Assembly (NCBI GenBank): GCA_017430675.1 | Contig: JAFRMM010000058.1 | Span: 1-57,667 of the forward strand | Source of the DNA: Prevotella sp. | Lineage (GTDB): Bacteria > Bacteroidota > Bacteroidia > Bacteroidales > Bacteroidaceae | Direction: 5' to 3' | DNA length: 57,667 nt | Part shown: piece by piece, positions 10,238 through 19,534 of the stretch | Layout: each line of letters opens with the position of its first letter | How positions within the stretch are numbered: the stretch's first letter is position 1 | Position numbers and translations under genes: made by a program | The notes under the pieces: generated by a model | Seen by the model: only the letters and a program-made list of their open reading frames with translations | Databases searched by the model: none | Told to the model about the DNA's origin: nothing

Positions 10238-12241
10238 ATGAAGGGTATATGCTGCATCATCAGGAAGAAGATGAAAGGTAAAGGTCTTTTCTTACCTTTT
10301 TACCTTTTTACCTTTTTACTTTTCGTCGCTTGTGCCCGCATGGGCTCACCCGACGGCGGCTGGTATGATGACGATCCTCCTATGGTGGTCAGCACTAACC
10401 CGGTCGATCAATCTACAAACATCAAGACCAACAAGATTACCATCCTCTTCAATGAGTTTATCAAACTGGAAGATGCCACCAACAAGGTTATCGTCTCCCC
10501 ACCGCAGTTAGAGGTGCCAGAAATCCAAGCCTCTGGCAAGAAGATCATAGTAGAACTGATGGACACCCTGAAGGAGAACACCACCTATACCATCGACTTC
10601 AGCGATGCCATCAGCGACAACAATGAGGGAAATCCGATGGGGAACTTCACCTACAGTTTCTCTACAGGGGAACAGATAGACACGATGGAAATGGCTGGCT
10701 ACGTGCTTGATGCCAGCAATCTGGAACCTATCAAAGGCATTCTGGTGGGACTTTATGAGGATCTGGCAGACTCCGCTTTCAAGACCAAGCCGATGCTGCG
10801 TGTCTCTCGCACGGATAGCAGAGGCCGCTTCGTTATCAAGGGCATCGCTCCTGGCATCTACCGGGCCTATGCACTGCAGGATATGGACGGAGACTTCCGC
10901 TTTTCCCAGAAAAGCGAGATGGTAGCCTTTAACCATGAGACGTTCACGCCAACCTCCAAGCCCGATGTCAGGACAGATACTGTCTGGCGCGACTCCCTGC
11001 ATATAGACGCCTTAATTCAGACGCCCTATACCCATTTCCTGCCCGACGAGATCACCCTGATGGCATTTACCCATACGCTAACAGAGCGCTATCTGGTAAA
11101 GACGGAACGTCAGGACGCGGAGAAGTTCAGCATGTACTTCAGTTGCGGCGATTCCCTCCTGCCCGTCATCAAGGGTCTGAACTTCGATGCCGACAGTGCC
11201 TTCATCATCGAGACCACAGAGAAACGCGACACCGTCCACTGCTGGCTGCGCGACACCACGCTCGTCAATCAAGACACACTGCAGATGGACATCAGTTATA
11301 TGATGACCGACTCGTTGGGCAAACTGGTTCTTCATACAGACTCTGCGGTAGAAGTTCTGGCTAAGGTGCCTTACGAAAAACGGCAAAAAGACCTGGCCAA
11401 GAACATCGAGAAATGGCAGAAAGATCAGGAGAGGAAGAAAAAGCGTGAGGAGAAATACGACTCCATCTATCCCGTGAAGCCGTTGGAACCGAAATACAAT
11501 GCCCCATCGTCGATAGATCCTGACAAAAAGATTACCATCGAGATGCCCAAGCCCCTCTTGCGCTGTGACTCGGCTGCCATCCATCTCTATTCCATGATCG
11601 ATTCCGTATGGTATGAGGCTCCGTTCACGTTCCGCCCTGTGAAGCATACGCTCCGCAACTTTGAGATCCTAGCGGAATGGCAGCCTGGGATAGAATACAG
11701 TCTGGAGGTTGACTCGGCGGCCTTTGAAGATATCTACGGGCTGGTGTCCAAGGCCTTCAAACAAGGCATCAAGGTGAAGAGTCTGGACGAATACAGCACG
11801 CTGATACTCAACCTCAGCGGCATAGCCGACACCCTGCCGCTCCGTGTGCAACTCCTTGGTTCTTCCGGTAGCGTGTCGAAGGAGGTACTGGCCAAAGGCG
11901 GCGTGGCTCGTTTCGACTATGTCACTCCCGGCAAATACTATGTCTCTGCCTTTGTGGATGCGAATGGCAATGGCATCTGGGATACGGGCAACTATGGGAC
12001 TGATCTCCAGCCGGAGGATGTCTATTACTACACGCGGGAAATAGAATGCAAGGAGAAATGGGACAATACCCTGTCATGGAACCTTACGGCCACTCCGCGC
12101 TTCAAACAGAAGCCTCAGGCCATCACGAAGCAAAAGGGCGACAACAAGAAAAAACTCCAAAACCGCAATGCCAAGCGTGCTCAGGACTTAGGTATCGAAT
12201 ACAATAAGGATAAGATAAAAACAGTGAAGAAAAAAGAGTAA
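10238..12241 (+). CDS. Large Ig-like domain lipoprotein
   Basis: A 667-aa lipoprotein with an N-terminal bacterial Ig-like (Big_5 type) domain: VVSTNPVDQSTNIKTNKITILFNEFI and ENTTYTIDFSDAISDNNEGN are the signature segments. A carboxypeptidase-regulatory-like segment (AGYVLDASNLEPIKGILVGLYED) and further beta-rich regions follow; a lysine/arginine-rich helical stretch lies near residues 380-415 and the tail is basic. The lipobox is FVAC. Two starts are possible, 10238 and 10271, both ahead of the signal. The family is widespread in Bacteroidetes and is presumed to be an envelope structural or adhesion protein; no enzyme motif is visible. An 8-bp tandem repeat encodes the hydrophobic core of the signal peptide. 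Confidence 0.8.
   Translation: MKGICCIIRKKMKGKGLFLPFYLFTFLLFVACARMGSPDGGWYDDDPPMVVSTNPVDQSTNIKTNKITILFNEFIKLEDATNKVIVSPPQLEVPEIQASGKKIIVELMDTLKENTTYTIDFSDAISDNNEGNPMGNFTYSFSTGEQIDTMEMAGYVLDASNLEPIKGILVGLYEDLADSAFKTKPMLRVSRTDSRGRFVIKGIAPGIYRAYALQDMDGDFRFSQKSEMVAFNHETFTPTSKPDVRTDTVWRDSLHIDALIQTPYTHFLPDEITLMAFTHTLTERYLVKTERQDAEKFSMYFSCGDSLLPVIKGLNFDADSAFIIETTEKRDTVHCWLRDTTLVNQDTLQMDISYMMTDSLGKLVLHTDSAVEVLAKVPYEKRQKDLAKNIEKWQKDQERKKKREEKYDSIYPVKPLEPKYNAPSSIDPDKKITIEMPKPLLRCDSAAIHLYSMIDSVWYEAPFTFRPVKHTLRNFEILAEWQPGIEYSLEVDSAAFEDIYGLVSKAFKQGIKVKSLDEYSTLILNLSGIADTLPLRVQLLGSSGSVSKEVLAKGGVARFDYVTPGKYYVSAFVDANGNGIWDTGNYGTDLQPEDVYYYTREIECKEKWDNTLSWNLTATPRFKQKPQAITKQKGDNKKKLQNRNAKRAQDLGIEYNKDKIKTVKKKE
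10292..10320. repeat. Octamer tandem repeat encoding a signal-peptide core
   Basis: Three ACCTTTTT units (10294-10317) with partial flanks code for the FYLFTFL part of the lipoprotein signal. A complementary AAAGGTAA stretch just upstream could pair with it in mRNA. Confidence 0.7.
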
Positions 12242-12242
12242 T

Positions 12243-13055
12243 ATGAAAAAGATATTATGTATAGTCTGTGTGCTTTGTGGTCTTTCACATTTCACGGCCT
12301 CTGCCCAGTGCGGCATTGAGAACACAGCCTTCAAATCGGGTGAGTCACTGACTTATGACCTCTACTTCAACTGGAAGTTCATCTGGATGAAGGTAGGCTC
12401 TGCCTCCATGGACACGAAGATGACGAAGTTCGAGGGACAGGATGCCTGGAAGTCGTACCTCATCACACGCGGTAACGACAAACTCGACAAGTATTTCGTG
12501 ATGCGCGATACACTGCTGTCGTACTGCAACCCCGACCTCTCGCCGCTCTATTTCCGTAAGGGAGCCCGCGAGGGAAACCGCTACTATGTGGATGAGATAT
12601 GGTATAGTTATCCCCACGGCTACAGCAAACTGAAGAAGCACCGTATTGATGCCGACGGAGAGGAGCACTGGAAGACCTCTGAGTACAAGGCCTGTATCTA
12701 CGATATGATGTCGATCTTCCTCCGCGCCCGTAATTTCGACGCCTCGAAGATGAAGAAGGGTGATATCATCTCCATGCCCATCAGCGATGCACGCCGCCTG
12801 AGCAACTCCTGGCTGGAGTTCCGTGGCAGGGAGAACTTCAAGGTCAGCGACACCAAGGAGAAGTTCCGCTGCCTCGTATTCTCTTTCTATGAGTGGGAAA
12901 ACAACAAGAGTCACGAACTGGTCCGCTTCTATATCACCGACGACCAGAACCATATACCAGTACGCCTCGACCTGTTCCTGAGTTTCGGATCGGCCAAGGC
13001 GTACCTGAAGAACTATAAGGGCGTGAGGAGCCCCATGACGTCAAAGATCAACTAA
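12243..13055 (+). CDS. Exported DUF3108 family protein
   Basis: A 270-aa protein with signal peptide (MKKILCIVCVLCGLSHFTASAQ). The DUF3108 pattern is clear: an N-terminal SGESLTYDLYFNWKFIWMKVGSA followed by repeated beta strands such as DTLLSYCNPDLSPLYFRKG, and a C-terminal YITDDQNHIPVRLDLFLSFGSAKAYLKNY. DUF3108 proteins are thought to be periplasmic; function is unknown. It starts one base after the stop of the Ig-like lipoprotein and is the last gene of that three-gene operon; a hairpin terminator follows inside the converging phosphatase gene. Confidence 0.8.
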   Translation: MKKILCIVCVLCGLSHFTASAQCGIENTAFKSGESLTYDLYFNWKFIWMKVGSASMDTKMTKFEGQDAWKSYLITRGNDKLDKYFVMRDTLLSYCNPDLSPLYFRKGAREGNRYYVDEIWYSYPHGYSKLKKHRIDADGEEHWKTSEYKACIYDMMSIFLRARNFDASKMKKGDIISMPISDARRLSNSWLEFRGRENFKVSDTKEKFRCLVFSFYEWENNKSHELVRFYITDDQNHIPVRLDLFLSFGSAKAYLKNYKGVRSPMTSKIN

Positions 13056-13072
13056 GCCGTCATCTGAGAAAT

Positions 13073-14380
13073 CTACTTAGTCGCTGCCTCCTGTTCGAAG
13101 GCAGCGATTTTCTTGAGATAGTATTCACGCAGGTCCTGCCATTTGTAGTAGGGCCATTGGTCTGTGCTGGTGGGCATATAGGCCTCGCGCTCGTTCAGCA
13201 GGGCTTTCACGAGGATGTCCCCCTCCTTCCCTTTCTTCGGACGGTAGAACACCAACTGTATGTTACAGGCCATGGGGAAGATGCGGTAGTTGCGCCAGTA
13301 GGTATCCAGTTCGTCGAGGTTCTCCACGGCCATACCACAGTTATCGAGTTCGAGCAGACAGGCTAGAGGCATCACGCATACCTCATGGCCGAAACGCAGC
13401 GTGGCCTGCGTCTGTGTGACGGTGTCGGCGGTCTCAATGATGTTCTTCAGGAGGTTTAACTGGCTGAACGGCATCTTCGTGCCCGAGACGGGCGAGGCAC
13501 CATAGTCCAGATACCAGCCGACATTACGGATACGCCACTGGTCGTAGAGTTCCTCATCGGTGAAGAGCGACAACAGTTCGATGTCGGTGTCGTGGCTCTG
13601 CATATTGGTGGCCACGTCGAAGAGACGGCGCATCAGGTCGCCCGCCATCACATTGTTATAGACCCACTGCTGGTCGTTGAAGAGCACCTTCATCAGTCGC
13701 TCGGGATGCGTATATTTCACCTCTGCATCATGGTATTCCTTGTCGCCCGTCTTCCCTTCTTCCTTGACGATGCCCTCCCAGGGCTGGTTAAGATAGTACT
13801 GCAGCGACTCACTGACATCGTTGTGGATCTGTGCCGTGGGGTTGGCGGCAGCCAGTTCCTCGCACTCGGCGATCATCGAGAGGATACAGCGGATGACCAC
13901 CGTGCTGCGTGCATCGATCTTCAGGTCCTTTGTCTTGAAGATCTCGGGGAAGTTCTGGGCCATGCGCTTGCCGATGCCATGGTGCTGGCGCTCACCGACA
14001 GTCGTCAGGTCACCCAGACGTTTCTTGGTCGTCGAGAAGATGGCTTCCAGTTTCTGGAGCGTCTCCTCGCCCACTTCCGTCAGTTTGCCATTCTCATGGG
14101 CACTCTTCAGGGCACGGATGGGCAGCGTGTAGTCCCCCTCCCAGATCAGCCAGCGTGAGCCGTGGCGGCCGTAGTGGCTCATATAGAAAGGCTCATACCC
14201 TTTCGGACAGGGTGTCAGCGGTTTCTCAGACAACTGACGGTTGTAGTCCAGATAGTTACTGCCCGCCAGATAGCGGTTGGCGGCAATCTCGTCCTTGGCA
14301 GAGGTCTCGAACACGGGTGCGTTCTGCGCCTGCACAGTCATCGCAAATCCGATGGCCAGAAGTAGTAATGATCTCTTCAT
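13073..14380 (-). CDS. Histidine-type phosphatase, MINPP-like
   Basis: A 435-aa exported branch-2 histidine phosphatase similar to multiple inositol polyphosphate phosphatases, which remove phosphates from phytate. A signal peptide (MKRSLLLLAIGFAMTVQA) precedes the catalytic YGRHGSR motif (about R72-H73) that forms the phosphohistidine intermediate; the proton donor motif is GHE (FGHEVCVMP, about 332-333) rather than the classical HD, as is typical for MINPP. GERQHHGIGKRM is another conserved segment. It is divergent from the CotH gene and convergent with the DUF3108 operon. Phytate as substrate is inferred from the family. Confidence 0.85.
   Translation of the reverse strand: MKRSLLLLAIGFAMTVQAQNAPVFETSAKDEIAANRYLAGSNYLDYNRQLSEKPLTPCPKGYEPFYMSHYGRHGSRWLIWEGDYTLPIRALKSAHENGKLTEVGEETLQKLEAIFSTTKKRLGDLTTVGERQHHGIGKRMAQNFPEIFKTKDLKIDARSTVVIRCILSMIAECEELAAANPTAQIHNDVSESLQYYLNQPWEGIVKEEGKTGDKEYHDAEVKYTHPERLMKVLFNDQQWVYNNVMAGDLMRRLFDVATNMQSHDTDIELLSLFTDEELYDQWRIRNVGWYLDYGASPVSGTKMPFSQLNLLKNIIETADTVTQTQATLRFGHEVCVMPLACLLELDNCGMAVENLDELDTYWRNYRIFPMACNIQLVFYRPKKGKEGDILVKALLNEREAYMPTSTDQWPYYKWQDLREYYLKKIAAFEQEAATK
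13081..13114 (+). terminator. Intrinsic terminator lying within the phosphatase coding end
   Basis: A 9-bp stem, TCGCTGCCT (13081-13089) with AGGCAGCGA (13099-13107), and a TTTTCTT tail would end the rightward DUF3108 operon. The same bases code for the C-terminus of the leftward phosphatase. Confidence 0.75.
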
Positions 14381-14426
14381 ATTAATATGGGTTTAATTTG
14401 TTACTTCAGTATCCATTATTCGTCTG

Positions 14427-14434
14427 CAAAGTTA
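14427..14434 (-). promoter_or_regulatory. -7 box of the phosphatase gene
   Basis: TAACTTTG on the minus strand, 46 nt upstream of the ATG; no clear -33 box. Confidence 0.5.
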
Positions 14435-14477
14435 ATCAATTACCCTGTAAAACGTGAATAATTTGGGGTTTTTGTTG

Positions 14478-14485
14478 TATCTTTG
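14478..14485 (+). promoter_or_regulatory. -7 box of the CotH gene
   Basis: TATCTTTG ends only 8 nt before the ATG at 14494, so the transcript should have almost no 5' leader. Confidence 0.65.
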
Positions 14486-14493
14486 CAGCCGAA

Positions 14494-16926
14494 ATGAATA
14501 AAGCAGTTGTTTCCGGGTTGTTTCTGCTGGGCTGGCTGACAGCCAATGCACAGGTTGTGATCAACGAACTGATGCAGTCGAATGTGGATTGCATCATGGA
14601 TGATCTAAATGAGTTTCCAGACTCTTGGGTAGAATTATATAATACAGGCAAAGAGGCTGTGAATCTGAAAGACTGGCGGCTTGGTATCAGTGAGAATGCT
14701 GATGAGGCCTGGCAACTGCAAGATATGAAAATTGGTCCTAAACAGTGTGTTCTTGTCTATTGCGACAAAGAAGGCAAGAAGATGCACACCCCTTTCCGTC
14801 TGGAGTCAGGGAAGGACTGCGAAGTATATCTCTTCAAGGGTACAGAGGTCATCGACAAGGTGACGGGTTTGCAGAAGCAGCCTGCGCCAAACATCGCATA
14901 CGGGCGGCAGACGGATGGTAGCAGCGAGTGGGGCTATCAGTTGAAGGCTACGCCCGGTTTCACCAACTGTGGACGGACAACAGACAAACTGCTGGGCAAC
15001 CCCGTGTTCAGTAAGGCGGGCTGTGTCTTATCGTCCGGCTCCTCGTTTTCTCTGGTCCTCTCACTCCCAGAAGACGCCCCCGAGGATGCCGTGATCCGCA
15101 TGACCACCGACGGCTCAGAGCCGACAGAAAACAGTCAGGCTTATTCGAAGCCCATCTCCATCAGCACAACGAAGATCATCCGTGCCAGAATCTTCTGCGA
15201 CGGCTGGCTCTCTCCACGTTCCGTGGCCCACTCCTATATTTTCTTCCCCCGTGAACAGACGCTTCCCATCGTCAGTATCATGACAGACAAGCGTTACCTG
15301 GAAGACTCGAAGATCGGCATTTACGTAGATGGCAACTACAAGACTGGCAAAAAGAACTATGAGTTCAACTGGCGGCGCCCTATGAACATCGAGATTTTTG
15401 AGACGAGCGGCGAGGAGAGTGTCATCAACCAACTCGGCGAGGCACGTATCATGGGCGGTGCTACCCGCAGTGCCGCCTTGAAGTCACTTGCCTTCTATGC
15501 CCATAAACGGTTCGGCAAGAAACATTTCAACTATGAGTTCTTCCCAGACCAGAAACCCGGACTCACGGAGTTCAAGTCTATCCTGCTGCGCAATGCGGGC
15601 AACGACTTCGACTATCTCTATATGCGTGATGCCATCATCCAGCGGTCCATGGCTGCACATGCCGATCTCGACTGGCAGGCATGGAGACCCGTCATTATCT
15701 ATATCAACGGCACCTACAGGGGTATGCTCAATATCCGTGAGCGGAGTAATGACGACTATGTGTGGACCAATTACCAGAAACTGGAAGACATCGACATGAT
15801 CGAGAACTGGGGTGAGTTGAAGGAGGGTGATGATGATCATTACGATGCCTTCACGGCCTTCTATAATGAACACGGACATACCCTTGCGGAATATGAACAG
15901 TGGATGGACTGGGAGGAATTCATCAACCTGATGGTGATGAACCTCTATTTCAACAACCAAGACTTCCCAGGCAATAATTTAGTCATGTGGCGGCCCCGTA
16001 CAGAGGACGGACGCTGGCGCTGGATAGCGAAGGACACGGACTTCGGTCTTGGCCTTTATGGCTCCTCGGCAGACTATAAGACCATCGAATGGCTCTATAA
16101 CCCAGACTTCGACTGGAACCGCAACTGGGCTAACGGCAGCAAGCATACCCGTCTGTTCAGAAGTCTGATGGAGGATGCCGACTTCAACCGCGAGTTCATC
16201 GACCGCAGCTGCATCTATATGGGCGACTTCCTGAATGAGGAGGGCGTACGGAAGATCTGGGATCCGATGTACGACCTTATCAAGACCGAATATCCCAACC
16301 ATCGCAAGCTCATCAACCAGTGGTGGCCGAACTACGATGAGGAACTGTCGTCAGCCCGTCGCTGGCTCTCAGAGCGCACAAACCAATTCTATAAGCAACT
16401 GGGAAGCTACTACCAGTTAGGGGCTCCCATCGTTTTGACCATCAACCAGGCAGTGAATGAGGCACAGAAGATGAGTCTTCACTTTAATGGAATACCTTTG
16501 TCGCAGGGCACCTTCAACGGAAAGTTCTTCGCAGGGCGTACCGTCACATTGGAAGGTCATGCACCTGAGGGAAAGGTTGTCGTCGGCTGGGATCTTGTGA
16601 CCAAGTCAAGTAGTGGTATCGAGAGTCGACAGATAGATGGTGAACGCTGTTCTTTCGTGATGCCCACATGTGCCAGTATCGCCGTCAATGCCATCTTAGG
16701 CGATGCGAGCGCCATCAATTCCATCGAGGAATCTCAATGGACGTGGCAGCGCGACGGCGAAAGTCTCATCCTCTCCAACGTACCCGCTGGCACGAAGATA
16801 CAGCTCTATGACCTACGCGGTATCCTGCTCCACTCTGTTGTCTCCGATGGTTCAGAACTCATCCTCCCTGTTTCTCGGAGTAATCTCCACATTCTTAAAG
16901 TAGGGATTAAAACAGTTAAGTTTTAG
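14494..16926 (+). CDS. CotH kinase-family surface protein with lamin-tail and C-terminal sorting domains
   Basis: An 810-aa secreted multidomain protein. In order: signal peptide (MNKAVVSGLFLLGWLTANAQ); a lamin-tail domain (VINELMQSN...DSWVELYNTGKEAVNLKDWRL, about 20-130); a chitobiase/hexosaminidase C-terminal-like domain (TTDGSEPTENSQAYSKPI, about 185-255); the CotH kinase-like domain (GGATRSAALKSLAFYAHK, LLRNAGNDFDYLYMRDAI, ING(T)YRGMLNIRERSNDDY, about 265-590); and a C-terminal segment WQRDGESLILSNVPAGTK...YDLRG typical of a type IX secretion sorting domain. CotH domains in spores phosphorylate coat proteins; in Bacteroidetes the role is unknown. The stop overlaps the converging TPR gene by 4 bp. 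Confidence 0.88.
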   Translation: MNKAVVSGLFLLGWLTANAQVVINELMQSNVDCIMDDLNEFPDSWVELYNTGKEAVNLKDWRLGISENADEAWQLQDMKIGPKQCVLVYCDKEGKKMHTPFRLESGKDCEVYLFKGTEVIDKVTGLQKQPAPNIAYGRQTDGSSEWGYQLKATPGFTNCGRTTDKLLGNPVFSKAGCVLSSGSSFSLVLSLPEDAPEDAVIRMTTDGSEPTENSQAYSKPISISTTKIIRARIFCDGWLSPRSVAHSYIFFPREQTLPIVSIMTDKRYLEDSKIGIYVDGNYKTGKKNYEFNWRRPMNIEIFETSGEESVINQLGEARIMGGATRSAALKSLAFYAHKRFGKKHFNYEFFPDQKPGLTEFKSILLRNAGNDFDYLYMRDAIIQRSMAAHADLDWQAWRPVIIYINGTYRGMLNIRERSNDDYVWTNYQKLEDIDMIENWGELKEGDDDHYDAFTAFYNEHGHTLAEYEQWMDWEEFINLMVMNLYFNNQDFPGNNLVMWRPRTEDGRWRWIAKDTDFGLGLYGSSADYKTIEWLYNPDFDWNRNWANGSKHTRLFRSLMEDADFNREFIDRSCIYMGDFLNEEGVRKIWDPMYDLIKTEYPNHRKLINQWWPNYDEELSSARRWLSERTNQFYKQLGSYYQLGAPIVLTINQAVNEAQKMSLHFNGIPLSQGTFNGKFFAGRTVTLEGHAPEGKVVVGWDLVTKSSSGIESRQIDGERCSFVMPTCASIAVNAILGDASAINSIEESQWTWQRDGESLILSNVPAGTKIQLYDLRGILLHSVVSDGSELILPVSRSNLHILKVGIKTVKF

Positions 16927-18530
16927 TGTTTATCTTTACGCTGTTGATTAGTCCTTGATCTCAACGTACGAAAGGCTCCATCAGTGAGGTTCATAATGAA
17001 CATAATCTCCTCGTCGTCCTTGCCGATGTGTTCAAGGATCAGCAGGAGCAACTCGCTGGGAGTCAGGTTATCATAGTTGCTGTCTGTACGGTTAGCAAAG
17101 TCAGGATCCACTTGGCGGTAGTACGCCACCATATTCTTGATATCCTGCCGTTTCCACAGGATGATGTTTCCTCCAGATATCACTTGCGTATAGAGTTGAT
17201 GGCCTATGGCGAGTTGTTTCTCTTTGGCACGCAGTTCCTTTTTCACCTCCTTCTGGTGAGCCTCCAGCTTTTGAGCCTTCTTACTGACAGAGCGCAGTTC
17301 CTTATTAGCAGACTTCAGTTCTTCTGTCTTAGTGAGGATGATCTCCTTCAGTTCAGAGTTCTCCGCCTCTTCTTTCTTCATTCTCCGTTCTGCTTTCCGT
17401 TTCCTATTCAGCAGATACCAGGTCATGGCACCGCTTGCCAACACCACTCCGATAATCGCCAGCAGGGCATACAGGAACTCCCTGTCTGTCTGTTTTTGTT
17501 CCACCATCCAGTCATATTCTATCTGCTGTGCCCTGATGTTATCTTCCTGCTGCTTTTTGACCAGAGAGTCTTTGAGAGTTTGGGCTTGATGCATCAATTC
17601 ATTTGCCCGCTTATAGTTTCCCGTCTCCTGCTCTATACGGCTAAGCCTGTTTAGGTTATAGATTTTAGGCTCTATCTCCCCATTAACAGCAATTCCTTTT
17701 TCAAACAAACTCTTAGCGCTTAGAGTATCTTTTTGTTTTAAGCAAATAATTGCTAATCCTGCGTAGGCACTTCCATGAGGTTTTATACCTAAGGATTTTT
17801 CATAGAACTTTTTCGCTTTTTCTGTGTTTATATCTAAGTAAGTGTTTCCCAAAGACACCATGATCCTATACATATCATTTTTGTCTATTTGGGGAATACT
17901 TTTCATCATTAATGCTACCTTGTCTATGTAATAAATGACACTGTCATTTTGATTAATTAGTCGGTAGCAAGCTGATAATTGTTCATAATCATATATAAGG
18001 ATATCTTGTCTCTTTATTTGCATAGATATTTCCATTGCCTTTTTCAAATAAAATAATGCCATTTTATATTCTTTGTATCTCTTGTTTATTGTGCCAAGGT
18101 AATGATATATGTGATGTGCAATAATTCTATCAGAAGATTTATTTGCTATTACCTCGGCTTTTTTCAAATATATTATGGCTTCATTGTCTTTGTCCAACTC
18201 ACTTAAGACGTTTGCCTTATAAAGATACGCTTTCGCTAAATTCTCTTTATTATTTGTTTTTTCATAATAACTGATGGCTATATTGATCATGGAGTCAGAT
18301 TTTATCGGAAAATAAGATTTATATAATGACTGGACCTTTAATAGATTATAATATGCAACACATCTTTCATCTAGTTTTATAGGGTTAATTTTAACTATAG
18401 AATTTAAAGCAGAGTCCGTTTGTTCATGTAATAATAGGCTGTCTATTCTAACAAGTTGTTCATACCCTTCTTGATGGTTTTCACATGCCAAAAAGATAGA
18501 AAAAAGAAAAAACAAATACCATTTATACAT
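16923..18530 (-). CDS. Membrane-anchored TPR protein with coiled coil and possible DNA-binding tail
   Basis: A 535-aa protein with a lipoprotein-type N-terminus (MYKWYLFFLFSIFLAC), about six tetratricopeptide-like helical hairpins (residues 20-330), a transmembrane helix (LYALLAIIGVVLASGAMTWYLL), a long coiled coil rich in Lys/Glu, and a C-terminal domain with NLTPSELLLLILEHIGKDDEEIMFIMNL then GAFRTLRSRTNQ. The tail resembles a LuxR-type helix-turn-helix, as seen in Bacteroidetes TPR-TM-HTH regulators, but I am unsure. The ATG at 18530 was preferred to the upstream TTG at 18542 because it gives the better signal. The 5' half of the gene is much more AT-rich than the 3' half. Confidence 0.75.
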   Translation of the reverse strand: MYKWYLFFLFSIFLACENHQEGYEQLVRIDSLLLHEQTDSALNSIVKINPIKLDERCVAYYNLLKVQSLYKSYFPIKSDSMINIAISYYEKTNNKENLAKAYLYKANVLSELDKDNEAIIYLKKAEVIANKSSDRIIAHHIYHYLGTINKRYKEYKMALFYLKKAMEISMQIKRQDILIYDYEQLSACYRLINQNDSVIYYIDKVALMMKSIPQIDKNDMYRIMVSLGNTYLDINTEKAKKFYEKSLGIKPHGSAYAGLAIICLKQKDTLSAKSLFEKGIAVNGEIEPKIYNLNRLSRIEQETGNYKRANELMHQAQTLKDSLVKKQQEDNIRAQQIEYDWMVEQKQTDREFLYALLAIIGVVLASGAMTWYLLNRKRKAERRMKKEEAENSELKEIILTKTEELKSANKELRSVSKKAQKLEAHQKEVKKELRAKEKQLAIGHQLYTQVISGGNIILWKRQDIKNMVAYYRQVDPDFANRTDSNYDNLTPSELLLLILEHIGKDDEEIMFIMNLTDGAFRTLRSRTNQQRKDKH

Positions 18531-18552
18531 AAAAGAAATCAATTAGTCTGTG

Positions 18553-18560
18553 CAAAATTA
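18553..18560 (-). promoter_or_regulatory. -7 box of the TPR gene
   Basis: TAATTTTG on the minus strand, 22 nt upstream of the ATG, with a TTG about 21 nt further upstream. Confidence 0.5.
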
Positions 18561-18737
18561 CCATTTTTTGTGCGAAATACGCAAGAACTTTCTTCTTTCT
18601 TGTGTTACAAATGCAAGGTGATTATATCTCAGGGAAAAGAGTAAGTTTCTTATTTATAATATTTTACGCATTGTTTGTTTGTAACAACCCCGATTCGTCT
18701 TTTAACTAAAAGATCGTTATTTTACAATTATTTATTA

Positions 18738-18745
18738 TACCTTTG
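18738..18745 (+). promoter_or_regulatory. -7 box of the 18.8-kb lipoprotein gene
   Basis: TACCTTTG lies 26 nt upstream of the ATG; the region is AT-rich and a purine run (AAAAAAGGA) directly precedes the ATG. Confidence 0.6.
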
Positions 18746-18771
18746 CGGAAGTATAACAAATAAAAAAGGAT

Positions 18772-19452
18772 ATGAAAAAAAATGTTTTACAGACTTTAAT
18801 GTTAGGTATAGCTGCCTTTTTGGCAATAGGATTGCTGACGGCTTGCAGTAGTAGGGATGATGTTGGGCAGGAAAAAACTGATTCTAACAATGATATTCAG
18901 GAACAGGCTGATCCTAATCTGAGCCAAGAGGATGTTACAGACCCCAACGAGAAAACTGGAGAGCCTGATGATATGGGCACTCCTGACGTGAACGAATCCA
19001 TCAGGTTTGACTATCGTCTTCTGAACGAGAAAGGAGAGGAGGCAACGGAATTCAATGAAGGTGAGAATATTGTCTTTGACCTGACAGTCTATAATGATGG
19101 AAATGATGAGGTGACATTGGATAAAGAGGAGATAGATCTTGTTTGTTCAGCGACTCGTGTCTATACGAAAGATGGGCTGTACTATGGTTCTCCGTGGGAC
19201 GATATCAACATCATAGATATTCCAGAAAGGATGTACTGGATTATTATTGATGCCAATGGGCAGAAGCATTGGTCTTACCCTTGGACGTATAATAAGGATT
19301 ATGTCGTAAATGCACCTTTGGGATCATGGGAGTTGGGCCAGATGTCAATAAAGGATCCCCTTTCTAAAGGCAATTATTATGCCGAACTGAATTTCCGTTT
19401 CAGGGAAATAGACAAAACCATCACCAAGCGAATAGATTTTCGCGTGAAGTGA
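18772..19452 (+). CDS. Lipoprotein with acidic linker and beta-sandwich domain, function unknown
   Basis: A 226-aa lipoprotein (lipobox LLTAC at about residues 21-25) with a linker very rich in Asp, Glu, Asn and Gln (about 28-70), then one domain with alternating hydrophobic strands: RFDYRLLNEKGEEAT, NIVFDLTVYNDGNDEVTL and YYAELNFRFREIDKTITKRID. The pattern is reminiscent of BsuPI-like or other Ig-like sandwiches, but I do not recognise the family. It stands alone with its own promoter, divergent from the TPR sensor, and may be functionally linked to it. Base composition is AT-rich like the 5' end of that neighbour. Confidence 0.65.
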   Translation: MKKNVLQTLMLGIAAFLAIGLLTACSSRDDVGQEKTDSNNDIQEQADPNLSQEDVTDPNEKTGEPDDMGTPDVNESIRFDYRLLNEKGEEATEFNEGENIVFDLTVYNDGNDEVTLDKEEIDLVCSATRVYTKDGLYYGSPWDDINIIDIPERMYWIIIDANGQKHWSYPWTYNKDYVVNAPLGSWELGQMSIKDPLSKGNYYAELNFRFREIDKTITKRIDFRVK

Positions 19453-19534
19453 TATAATTGACGCATCAAGCAGTATTTGGGCTGTTTCTGTGTTATAATT
19501 GTAGCATGTTATAACTGTATGATGTTTTGTTACT

